This document shows positions 7,747 through 14,941 of a stretch of 16,202 nucleotides of DNA, in pieces (position 1 is the first letter of the stretch; each line of letters opens with the position of its first letter). The DNA lies in contig JAAZEI010000176.1 in assembly GCA_012512355.1 (NCBI GenBank), positions 1 to 16,202 on the forward strand. The letters are read 5' to 3'. Below the pieces are notes generated by a model. It searched no databases, was not told the origin of the DNA, and saw nothing but the letters and a program-made list of their open reading frames with translations. The translations under genes and the position numbers were made by a program. The stretch is from Clostridiales bacterium. Its GTDB lineage: Bacteria > Bacillota > Clostridia > Christensenellales > Aristaeellaceae.

Positions 7747-8556
7747 TTATGCCCGCAGAGCCTCAAGAATGGTCTGGATCCCATCAACCGCAAAATCAGG
7801 CTGGGTCTCACTTTGTTTCATAATATCAGGAGTTGTTTCGCCGCTGAACACCAAAATACTCATCACTCCGGCGCGTTTCCCGCAGACGATATCAGTATAT
7901 ATTCGGTCACCGATCAGGACAGTATCTTCGGGTTTTATGCCCTTCTTCTGCATGGCCAAAAGCGCGATTTCCGGTTCCGGTTTGCCTAAAAATCGCGGCA
8001 GCCTGCCTGTGGCGTGTTCCAATGCCTGGGCGAAAGAGCCGCAATCGGGAACATAACCAAACTCCGTGGGACAAACCCAGTCTGGGTTAGTGGCCAGGTA
8101 CTCTACTCCGCGATTAAGAAGGATGGAGGCATCCACCAACTTCTGATATACCAGTTCGGTATCATATGCCATTAACAGCAAATCAATCCCCTCTTCGAGT
8201 TTATCTGTGATGGGGAAGCCTTCCTTTTTAAGTTGGTTTTTAAATGACTCTGTTCCCAGGGCATAGATAAGCTTACCTTTATAATTGGCTCGCAAAAATG
8301 CGCAGGCAGCATCAGTGGATGTGAAAAAGTCATCAGAGGAACAGGAAATGCCCATACCGGTAAGCTTCTGTACATAGGCATCAGTTCCTTTAGAAGAATT
8401 ATTGGTTAAAAAAATTGGCTCAGCTCCCGACCTTCGGACTTCGTGTAAAAAATCGATTGTATCGGGAAATAAACGGCTGCCCAGGTATAGGGTGCCGTCC
8501 ATATCCAGCAGATACAATTTTTTATCCTTCAGTGCTTCCTGTAATTTATTGTTCAT
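7747..8556 (-). CDS. HAD-IIA family sugar/nucleotide phosphatase (NagD/AraL-like)
   Basis: This is a cytoplasmic HAD hydrolase of subclass IIA, the group that includes NagD, AraL, 4-nitrophenylphosphatase and pyridoxal phosphatase. Motif I is D18-M-D20-G-T, with nucleophile D18 and acid/base D20. Motif II is FLTNNSS (T51), motif III K192 in GKPEPEIA and motif IV G216-D217-RIYTD222-I. The cap domain lies about 85-185. The length of 269 residues is typical. The frame also allows a GTG at 8559, but AGGAG is seven bases from the ATG at 8556 and only four from the GTG. It is 27 bp behind the MFS gene. Family members dephosphorylate a wide range of small metabolites, so no substrate is assigned. 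Confidence 0.92.
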   Translation of the reverse strand: MNNKLQEALKDKKLYLLDMDGTLYLGSRLFPDTIDFLHEVRRSGAEPIFLTNNSSKGTDAYVQKLTGMGISCSSDDFFTSTDAACAFLRANYKGKLIYALGTESFKNQLKKEGFPITDKLEEGIDLLLMAYDTELVYQKLVDASILLNRGVEYLATNPDWVCPTEFGYVPDCGSFAQALEHATGRLPRFLGKPEPEIALLAMQKKGIKPEDTVLIGDRIYTDIVCGKRAGVMSILVFSGETTPDIMKQSETQPDFAVDGIQTILEALRA

Positions 8557-8583
8557 CACGGTTCTCCTTTAAATCAAAATAAA

Positions 8584-9858
8584 TTATGCATCATCAAAAT
8601 CTATGCTGTCCATTTCATGGCGCAGGTGGCTGAGGAAATAAAGTGCCAGCAGGGATAGCAAGAAAGACAGCAGCATGGGGAGGTTCAGCGCCCAAGTGGT
8701 TAAAAGCCCGTTGAGCGCACCAAAAGGGGCCGTAACCAACAAACAAAAGGACAGCGAGAAGCCAAACATGCGCGCCCGCTCTTCGTGGTCCAGCAGCAGC
8801 ATTTGAAGGCTGGAAAACAATGGAATGGTTATGCTCAAGGCAAGCGCTTCCGCTATCACACCCGGGAAAACTGCCCAGCTCGCAGAAGCCGGCAGCACAA
8901 AAAGCATCAGATGCAAGCCCGATAACAGCACTAACCCCACCAACATGGGCTTGTAAAAACGACGGGCATTCAAACGGTGGGACAAAACAAAAAAGAAACC
9001 CAGCATTGACAGCGACCGCAAACCGGATAACAGCGGCAGCGCCTCTTGCGATACCCCCAGCTTCTGAGTCAGCAGCAGAGGCCAAAAATTATCTGTCGCA
9101 CTGCGAATGACCATCACACAGGAGATAATGCCCAGCACCAGCATCAACGGCTTGCGGCGCAGCATCACACGAAGCACAGTAAAGCCGCCTCGGGCCGCAT
9201 GAAATACTGAGCGACCTTTTAGCTGTATTTTTCTCTTTTCCCCTGCCGCGGTCTCCCTTGTAAATATCTGCAGCAAGATAATTTTGGTCACCATAAAGAC
9301 AAAGGCAAACAGGAAGAGACCGCGCATGGTATTAACCAATGAAAATCGTCCCACTAGCAGGCTTGTCAGCGGCGAGAAGAAGCCTGACAGCAAGCCGGCT
9401 ATGGTGGAAAGCGAATAAATGCTCACAAGCATCCTGGGCGGAGCGTCTTCAACGAGCAAAAGACCCCAGGAGTTCTCTGTGATGCGCCAGGTGCCGTTAA
9501 GTACAGCGGCCGCGATAAACCAGGCAAAGCCCTGAGCGTTCATCCAGATGAGAAAAGGAACAGCCCAGCAAAAAAAATCCACAACCGCTGTTGTCCACCG
9601 GCGTCCAAACTTATCTGTGATGGCACCACTGAAAAACGAAGAAAACATCTGACTCAAGAGGTTGACCGTGGCAACCACACCAATCTGCAGAGGATCAAGC
9701 CCCAGCGCTCCCATGTACATCGACATCAGCGGCATATAGAGATTCACCGGAATGCCCCACATGGGTTCGGTATAGATACAAACGCGGGCATTGCCCTCCA
9801 GGGTCATCAGCGCATGCATGAGTTTGTTTCGGCCCAGCAAGGCTTTAAATTTCGACAT
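8584..9858 (-). CDS. MFS transporter
   Basis: This is a 424-residue inner-membrane protein with about 12 predicted hydrophobic helices. The MFS signature between helices 2 and 3 is GAITDKFGRR (78-87), close to the consensus GxxxDRxGRR. A central polar loop (ETAAGEKRKIQLKGR) divides the two halves, and the C-terminus is acidic (DSIDFDDA). The start at 9858 is chosen because GGAGGT lies nine bases upstream; an earlier ATG at 9888 has no such site. The substrate is unknown; the overall pattern resembles efflux-type MFS proteins but this is weak. It is first in a unit with a phosphatase and an HD hydrolase, and divergent from the ATL gene. Confidence 0.9.
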   Translation of the reverse strand: MSKFKALLGRNKLMHALMTLEGNARVCIYTEPMWGIPVNLYMPLMSMYMGALGLDPLQIGVVATVNLLSQMFSSFFSGAITDKFGRRWTTAVVDFFCWAVPFLIWMNAQGFAWFIAAAVLNGTWRITENSWGLLLVEDAPPRMLVSIYSLSTIAGLLSGFFSPLTSLLVGRFSLVNTMRGLFLFAFVFMVTKIILLQIFTRETAAGEKRKIQLKGRSVFHAARGGFTVLRVMLRRKPLMLVLGIISCVMVIRSATDNFWPLLLTQKLGVSQEALPLLSGLRSLSMLGFFFVLSHRLNARRFYKPMLVGLVLLSGLHLMLFVLPASASWAVFPGVIAEALALSITIPLFSSLQMLLLDHEERARMFGFSLSFCLLVTAPFGALNGLLTTWALNLPMLLSFLLSLLALYFLSHLRHEMDSIDFDDA

Positions 9859-9890
9859 GTTATTGTGACCTCCAGCCATATTCCCCAAGT

Positions 9891-9919
9891 ATCATACCTT
9901 CCCATGCCCCGCCTTGCAA
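9891..9919 (-). promoter_or_regulatory. Candidate promoter of the MFS operon
   Basis: On the minus strand TTGCAA (9914-9919) and TATGAT (9891-9896) are separated by 17 bp. The predicted start near 9884 gives a leader of about 26 bases. A second candidate is the extended -10 TGGTATATT at 9942-9950, one arm of the inverted repeat described separately. Confidence 0.45.
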
Positions 9920-9943
9920 GGTTTATTAACTGATACAGCACAA

Positions 9944-9983
9944 TATACCAATCCAATGAGCAAGCTTGCAGCTTATTGGTATA
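9944..9983. repeat. Inverted repeat in the divergent MFS/ATL promoter region
   Basis: TATACCAAT (9944-9952) and ATTGGTATA (9975-9983) are perfect 9-bp inverted copies 22 bp apart. Inside lie AAGCT (9962-9966) and AGCTT (9970-9974). A second pairing is possible: CCAATGAGC (9953-9961) with GCTTATTGG (9971-9979), 8 of 9 plus a G-T pair, because CCAAT is present twice in tandem. Each outer arm contains part of an extended -10 element. Confidence 0.7.
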
Positions 9984-9985
9984 AT
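9978..9985 (+). promoter_or_regulatory. Extended -10 promoter for the ATL gene
   Basis: TGGTATAAT (begins 9977-9978) is a perfect TATAAT at 9980-9985 with a TG extension. The -35 region is poor. The predicted start near 9992 leaves about 30 bases before the Shine-Dalgarno and ATC start. Confidence 0.5.
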
Positions 9986-10010
9986 AAACTTAAGCGATAT
10001 CAAACAGGCA

Positions 10011-10026
10011 GGAGGGTACTCAAATC
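10011..10026 (+). promoter_or_regulatory. Shine-Dalgarno and ATC start of the ATL gene
   Basis: GGAGGG at 10011-10016 is followed by seven bases and then ATC (10024-10026), exactly where a start codon is expected. Translation from this codon gives residues that align with the usual N-terminus of ATL proteins. No ATG, GTG or TTG is available in this frame before GTG 10051, which has no ribosome binding site. Confidence 0.6.
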
Positions 10027-10332
10027 ACTTTTTTTAAAAAAGTATATGTCGTGGTTGGCTCTATTCCTTCCGGTTATGTGATGAGTTATGGACAGGTTGC
10101 AGCACTTGCCGGCAACCCACGCATGGCCAGGCAGGTCGGATGGGCACTGCATGCCTTAAAACCCGGCAGCACTATTCCCTGGCAGCGCGTTGTTACCAAA
10201 GACGGCAGGGTCACCAAGCATGCTGACATGGGAGAGAATAATCTGCAAAAGTTGCTTTTGTTAAACGAAGGCGTTGCTTTTGATGTCCAGGGGCAGGTGG
10301 AAAAAAAGCATTTCTTTAAAAGAAATGCTTGA
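10024..10332 (+). CDS. Alkyltransferase-like (ATL) DNA-damage recognition protein
   Basis: This is a 102-residue homologue of the DNA-binding domain of O6-alkylguanine-DNA methyltransferase. The active-site Cys of the transferase motif PCHRV is replaced by Trp in IPWQRVV, so it should bind O6-alkylguanine and recruit repair without removing the alkyl group, as known for ATL proteins. The His is Gln here. Also visible are FFKKVYVVV (helix 1), SYGQVAALAG with the Tyr used in base flipping, and the recognition helix ARQVGWALHAL with its arginine finger. The natural first codon is ATC at 10024, after GGAGGG; GTG at 10051 is the first conventional start but would remove helix 1 and has no ribosome binding site. 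The 3' end carries the hairpin that terminates the opposite operon. Confidence 0.85.
   Translation: MTFFKKVYVVVGSIPSGYVMSYGQVAALAGNPRMARQVGWALHALKPGSTIPWQRVVTKDGRVTKHADMGENNLQKLLLLNEGVAFDVQGQVEKKHFFKRNA
10301..10330 (-). terminator. Probable terminator of the ABC transporter operon, inside the ATL coding end
   Basis: AAGCATTTCTTT (10306-10317) and AAAGAAATGCTT (10319-10330) are a perfect 12-bp inverted repeat around one base. On the minus strand the hairpin runs into seven T (complement of 10301-10307), followed by CC. It lies 56 bases past the ATPase stop. The stem is AT-rich, so efficiency is uncertain. A second GAAATGCT at 10350-10357 could compete for pairing. Confidence 0.6.
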
Positions 10333-10385
10333 GTGAGAATAAAGGTGATGAAATGCTCTTTAAAGCGAATCCAGGAGATCACTCC

Positions 10386-11459
10386 TCAGGTCTGTATCTT
10401 CAGCTGATCCTTGAGTGAGCCGTCATCATCGAAGACCAGGAAATCACTCAATTCCAGCCTTACTTCGTCACCGGGATTGAACTTATTATAATCACGGCCT
10501 TCACTGATGACACGCAAATCTACTTCCCCGATTTGTACACGATAATCGCTGGCTTCCCCCAGGTAATACTTCTTGGTAATGATAGCGGGAATTCCCACTT
10601 CACCCTTTGTCATGGTGATATTCTCAGGCCGGATAGCCACCTCTACCGCGCCGCGCCGCTCACCGGAATAAGGCAATTTGACATTTGTCCCTTTCAGGGA
10701 GATGATGCCGTCTTTTGACTCGCCTTTTAAGAAGTCAACCTTCCCCAGGAAGTCTGCGACAAATTGGTTAACCGGCTGGTTATAAATCTCTTCGGGTGAA
10801 CCTTGCTGCTGAACAATCCCCCGGTTGATGAGAAAGACGCGGTCACTCATCGCCATGGCCTCTGTTTGGTCATGGGTAACATACACCACAGTGATGCCCA
10901 GCCTGTTTTGTATCTCCTTAATTTCAAAGCGCATTCCCTCGCGTAGTTTGGCATCCAGGTTTGACAGCGGCTCATCCAGCAGCAGCAGCTGCGGCTCGGC
11001 GACAAGCGCGCGAGCCAATGCAACACGCTGCTGCTGTCCTCCTGACAGCTGATTTGGGTACCGCTGGGCATACTGGGATAAGTGCACAATATCCAATACC
11101 CTGGCCACTTTGTCTTCAACTGTTTTTTTATCTGCTTTGGCGATGGTCAGCGGATAGGCAACATTGTGGTACACATCCATGTGCGGCCAAACGGCATAGC
11201 TTTGAAATACCATGCCCACACCCCGCTTTTCCGGAGGTACAAAAGTATTGCCGCCCGACACCAGCATATCACCGATGTAGATTTCGCCTGTTGTTGGTTT
11301 TTCAAAGCCTGCGATCATCCGCAGCATCGTTGTCTTGCCGCAGCCCGAAGGGCCCAGCAGGGTGACGAACTCTCCGTCCTGGAATACCTCATTAAAATCG
11401 CTCAAAATGAGGCTGGTGCCAAATGATTTTGTGACATTCTTTATCGTAACGCTTGACAT
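10386..11459 (-). CDS. ABC importer ATPase (FbpC/PotA-like)
   Basis: This is the cytoplasmic energising subunit of the importer. It has 357 residues: Walker A GPSGCGKT (36-43), Q-loop at Q86 in GMVFQSYAV, signature LSGGQQQR (138-145), Walker B LLLLDEP (158-164), D-loop SNLDA and H-loop H196 in VTHDQTE. The C-terminal part (about 240-357) matches the TOBE region of the Fe3+/spermidine/maltose (CUT1-like) ATPase group. GGAGGG precedes the ATG by four bases, and only 13 bp separate it from the permease stop, so it is co-transcribed as the third gene of the operon. The predicted substrate class is ferric iron, 2-aminoethylphosphonate or a similar small anion; sequence alone does not decide. Confidence 0.93.
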   Translation of the reverse strand: MSSVTIKNVTKSFGTSLILSDFNEVFQDGEFVTLLGPSGCGKTTMLRMIAGFEKPTTGEIYIGDMLVSGGNTFVPPEKRGVGMVFQSYAVWPHMDVYHNVAYPLTIAKADKKTVEDKVARVLDIVHLSQYAQRYPNQLSGGQQQRVALARALVAEPQLLLLDEPLSNLDAKLREGMRFEIKEIQNRLGITVVYVTHDQTEAMAMSDRVFLINRGIVQQQGSPEEIYNQPVNQFVADFLGKVDFLKGESKDGIISLKGTNVKLPYSGERRGAVEVAIRPENITMTKGEVGIPAIITKKYYLGEASDYRVQIGEVDLRVISEGRDYNKFNPGDEVRLELSDFLVFDDDGSLKDQLKIQT

Positions 11460-11472
11460 GCTACCCTCCGTA

Positions 11473-14400
11473 TCAGATGGAAAACTCGCCCTTGGTCAGG
11501 CGGTTGAGAATCAGGTTAATGAAAATAACGATGAGCAAAATACCAAAGGCCATGGCGCTCGCCTGGGGCTGACTGGTAAAAGTCCAGTACTCATACAACT
11601 GAAAACCGATTGTTTTGGTGCTGTTTGAATAGAGCAGAGTGGTCATGGCCAGTTCATAAAAACACGGGATAAATATCAGGAACCATCCTGCTGCAATAGA
11701 GGGGAAAATAAGAGGACCCGTCACCTTGCGCATGGTTGTTATCCAGGAAGCGCCCGAGACCTGGGAAGACTCCTCCAACGAAACATGAATTTGGCTGATG
11801 GCAGAGGTAACTGTTCGCATGCCCATCATCATGTATTTAACAAGGTAAGCCACGATGAGAATATAGGCTGTATTGTATATATTTACTCCAAACCGACCCT
11901 GCATGGACATAATGAGCCCCAGCGCGATTACCACAGAAGGCGATCCGCTGCCCAGGGTAATCAGAAAGTCCGGCAGTTTCCGGCCGCGGATGGTCGTTCG
12001 CTGCATGAGATAGCTCATGGTAATGGCCACCAATATGCCTACGGTAGCTGAGACCGAAGCATAGATGAAGCTGTTCTTCAAGCTGGTCATGGTCTCCGAA
12101 CGAGAAAAAATGTTTGTCCACTGATGAAGGGTAAAATTGCCGGCCGCCATGAGTGACTTGCCCACGTCGATTTTAAGAGAAGTCGTGAGGATGGTGGCAA
12201 AAGGCAGCAAGACGACCAAGAAAGCAAACAGTCCAACAATGATCGTCAGCGGTATGCGCCAGGTGCGCAGATCCACAATGTTGGGGCGGGTAGATTTCCC
12301 TGATACTGTAATATATTGCTTTTTTGCCAGGACAAAGTCCGAGATATACAGAATCAGCAAAGCCAGTGTCATCAAAAAGACTGACAGCCCTATGGCGTCA
12401 TTGAGCCCCTGGGTGCCTCTGCCATAGTATTCGATGATGCGAGTGGTCACCGTGTGAACGCGCCCAGGAGCCCCCACAATGGAAGGGATGCCATAAGCGC
12501 TGGCCGCGCTGACAAACACCAGCAAAGCGCCTGCGATCAGGGAGGGTGTCATGATTGGCAGCGTTACTTTTAATAGAGTTAAAAAGGGCGAAGCGCCGGA
12601 AATACGTGAAGCTTCCTCAAGGGAGGGATCCATCTTCTCCATCGCCCTGGAAATGGTAATAAAGGCATAAGGATAAAAGAAGGTGGTGAGCACCCACACC
12701 ATCCCGCCCATGCTGTAGATATTTAGCGGGCCCACTGCAGACTTAAGCCCCAAGAGGGTGCGCAAAATCACGTTGATGCTGCCTACATTGGGGTTGAGCA
12801 GACGCAGCCAGGCCATGGCCCCGACATAGGGTGGCACCATGTAAGTGAGAACGAACAAATGACGGAAAAATTTCTTCCCAATCAAATTGGTTCTGCCCAC
12901 CAGCCAGGCCAAAGGAAAAGCGATGACCGTGCCCATTACCATGGCGGAAAGTCCGGAAACCATGGTATTAACCAAAGCACTTCGGTTCATGTTGTAGCTA
13001 AACAGGCGCTCAAATGTTTGCAAAGAGAAGGTGCCTTGGGGTGTAAATGCTTTGTAGAGCATGTATCCCAAGGGCAATATCTGGAACACCAGCATAAAAT
13101 CGACAATCAGCAGAATTAACAGCCATTTCATGTCTATGCGCCAATCGTTGGAGGAACGCATCAAAAACGCCAGCAGCAGAGAATCAATAAACAGCAGCGC
13201 ACCCAGAAGCGCCAATACCTTTCCCTTGCTATTGATGATTTGGGTCAGCCTGTCGCCGCCGCCTGCGGCAATGGTCTGCGCTGCGCGAATACGCGGCGCG
13301 TTGGCCCGAATTGCTAGCCTTAAACCCGCGCCAACCTCATCACCATAAAGTTTTCCAAAACCGCTACCTGACAAAAGATGCAAGTAAAGCAAGGCTTCCT
13401 CACGCTCTAAATCAGTCTCGCTCAAAAAGTTTTCAGCAAACTCGGGTAGGGGGGCCAGGGGGTCAATGATGCCATGCAAAAGATCTTCGCGCAGAACACT
13501 TCGCTGTTGTTTTGGTAAACTCTCGACGCTGCGCTGGACTGCGATGGGGATGCGCGGCGCATCAAAAGCAAAGAGTGCTGCAATGAGACTTGATTTTGTC
13601 TGCCAGGCATCTTCACTGGATAGCTCGGCCAGGTAATCTTCAATAAGGCGGCCTGTATCCGCATCCCTTGCCATAATCAATTCATTGGCCAGATTGTTTT
13701 GGATATCACTCGCCGATTCGCCCTGAACGAAAGCCTGAAGTGAAGACACCATCAAGTCATCTTGCGCTGAAGACACATGGGCAGTCATATCAAGCGCCTG
13801 GGAAAACAAGGGGGTGAGATAATCATTCCAAGCTTTATCTTGCAGCATATCAGCCTGCTCCAAAAGAGCTTGAGATTCTTCCTCTGCCAGGGCATCCGCC
13901 TGCAGCAAAATGAGGGAATTATGGTCCATACCCGAAAGGTCCGGGTGCACGCTTTGCAAGCTTTCATATAAAGCCCGTGACAGTGCCAGCAATCTGGCAC
14001 CCGATGTATTTTCAGGTGTAAGAGATAAAAGAACTTCCGCAAAGGCGTCAGCTGCACTTAAATTGACAATATTCTCTTTCACCTCTTCGTCTTTTGTGAC
14101 GTCAAAAAGAAGAGCTTTCAAATCTGAAAGATTATACTCAGGCGCAACACGATGAAGCTCATTGAATATTTCTAGCGCTACACCTGCAACCCCGGCCGCA
14201 CCATTGCGATAGCGAGCCAGGCGCTTTTCACCGATAGCCTCCGCAAACAAAAGACCGGACTGCTCTTTCAGCTCTCTTTCAACAATACTTTCACCGCTCT
14301 TTTTTGCTTCCTGCAGGCTGGCGCGTAAATTTTCTGCCTCACTTTGCGGCAGACTATCTGCCAGTTTGAGGATAAGCCATTCATAAGCCGGAACACCGCT

Positions 14401-14859
14401 ATCGTTTGTCCCCAGGATCACAGCGTCAAGCGCCAGGGTGGCGCGGCTGACACCTTCTTTGAGATCATCATCTGAAGTCTCACGAAGCAAGGTTGCCATC
14501 ATATCAGCACGCCGGGCGATGTCGGTACGTTTGTAATCAGAAAGCGTCTCACCCGCGTAGCGCACCCTCCGCCACAAGTTTGACAGCACCCTGTCCATGC
14601 TGCGGCTGAGTGTCTGCAGGCTCTCCTCATCAAACTTTGCCAACAAAGGCTTATCAGCCTTCAGCCCTTCCTCCGCTAGTCGTCCCGCTTTATTGATGAG
14701 CATAAAACCCTTGGCATCATCAAAGTTGGACTGACTAAGTGCCTGGGTGCCGCGCACCCCCAAAAAGATCAACAAAAGACCCAACGCAACAGCGAAAGTC
14801 AGGGCAATTTTAACACCCCGGCTGCGGCGGTGGGTCTGGGACATCAGAGGGCTGGTCAT
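11473..14859 (-). CDS. Double ABC permease with a ~510-residue extracellular domain
   Basis: This 1128-residue membrane protein forms the channel of the importer. Two FbpB-type transport domains are fused: the first about 577-845 with EAA loop EEASRISGASPF (748-759), the second about 865-1128 with EESSQVSGASWI (1029-1040). Usual fused permeases of this type have 500-600 residues. Here a cytoplasmic basic tail (HRRSRGVK), a membrane helix (about 17-37), a long helical, acidic, Cys-free region (38-546) and a second helix (547-567) precede them. By the positive-inside rule the region lies outside the cell. I cannot assign it to a known domain. Segments near 122, 249 and 374 look alike, suggesting repeats. 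The start is set by AGGAG seven bases upstream. It lies 82 bp behind the binding-protein gene and 13 bp ahead of the ATPase gene. Confidence 0.9.
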   Translation of the reverse strand: MTSPLMSQTHRRSRGVKIALTFAVALGLLLIFLGVRGTQALSQSNFDDAKGFMLINKAGRLAEEGLKADKPLLAKFDEESLQTLSRSMDRVLSNLWRRVRYAGETLSDYKRTDIARRADMMATLLRETSDDDLKEGVSRATLALDAVILGTNDSGVPAYEWLILKLADSLPQSEAENLRASLQEAKKSGESIVERELKEQSGLLFAEAIGEKRLARYRNGAAGVAGVALEIFNELHRVAPEYNLSDLKALLFDVTKDEEVKENIVNLSAADAFAEVLLSLTPENTSGARLLALSRALYESLQSVHPDLSGMDHNSLILLQADALAEEESQALLEQADMLQDKAWNDYLTPLFSQALDMTAHVSSAQDDLMVSSLQAFVQGESASDIQNNLANELIMARDADTGRLIEDYLAELSSEDAWQTKSSLIAALFAFDAPRIPIAVQRSVESLPKQQRSVLREDLLHGIIDPLAPLPEFAENFLSETDLEREEALLYLHLLSGSGFGKLYGDEVGAGLRLAIRANAPRIRAAQTIAAGGGDRLTQIINSKGKVLALLGALLFIDSLLLAFLMRSSNDWRIDMKWLLILLIVDFMLVFQILPLGYMLYKAFTPQGTFSLQTFERLFSYNMNRSALVNTMVSGLSAMVMGTVIAFPLAWLVGRTNLIGKKFFRHLFVLTYMVPPYVGAMAWLRLLNPNVGSINVILRTLLGLKSAVGPLNIYSMGGMVWVLTTFFYPYAFITISRAMEKMDPSLEEASRISGASPFLTLLKVTLPIMTPSLIAGALLVFVSAASAYGIPSIVGAPGRVHTVTTRIIEYYGRGTQGLNDAIGLSVFLMTLALLILYISDFVLAKKQYITVSGKSTRPNIVDLRTWRIPLTIIVGLFAFLVVLLPFATILTTSLKIDVGKSLMAAGNFTLHQWTNIFSRSETMTSLKNSFIYASVSATVGILVAITMSYLMQRTTIRGRKLPDFLITLGSGSPSVVIALGLIMSMQGRFGVNIYNTAYILIVAYLVKYMMMGMRTVTSAISQIHVSLEESSQVSGASWITTMRKVTGPLIFPSIAAGWFLIFIPCFYELAMTTLLYSNSTKTIGFQLYEYWTFTSQPQASAMAFGILLIVIFINLILNRLTKGEFSI

Positions 14860-14877
14860 CTTGGCTCTCCTTGAATT

Positions 14878-14915
14878 GGCGGAGGGAACCGGGATTAACC
14901 AGTTCCCCTCCAGCC
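14878..14915 (-). other. Intercistronic hairpin between binding protein and permease genes
   Basis: On the minus strand GGAGGGGAACTGG pairs with CCCGGTTCCCTCC: six GC-rich pairs, a one-base bulge, AAC/GTT, a G-T pair and GG/CC around a small loop. GGC/GCC flank it, separated by one unpaired base. No T-run follows, so it is not a full terminator. A stem at this place is usual for keeping binding-protein mRNA more abundant than the permease part. Confidence 0.6.
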
Positions 14916-14941
14916 ATATAATTAATCAGTATTTTTGTTTT

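Noticed and set aside
8615..9085. 156-codon minus-strand frame inside the MFS gene
   Set aside because: It is an alternative frame of the same strand within a GC-richer membrane gene; the main frame carries the MFS signature and start signals.
10029..10041. T7A6 run near the ATL start as a programmed slippage site
   Set aside because: The frame is continuous through the run and matches ATL proteins, so no frameshift is needed.
11473..14859. Possibility that the 1128-residue permease is an assembly fusion of two genes
   Set aside because: The reading frame is continuous. The second helix (547-567) and cytoplasmic loop join the ectodomain to the permease in a topologically consistent way, and no Shine-Dalgarno and start pair was found at the junction near 13130-13220.
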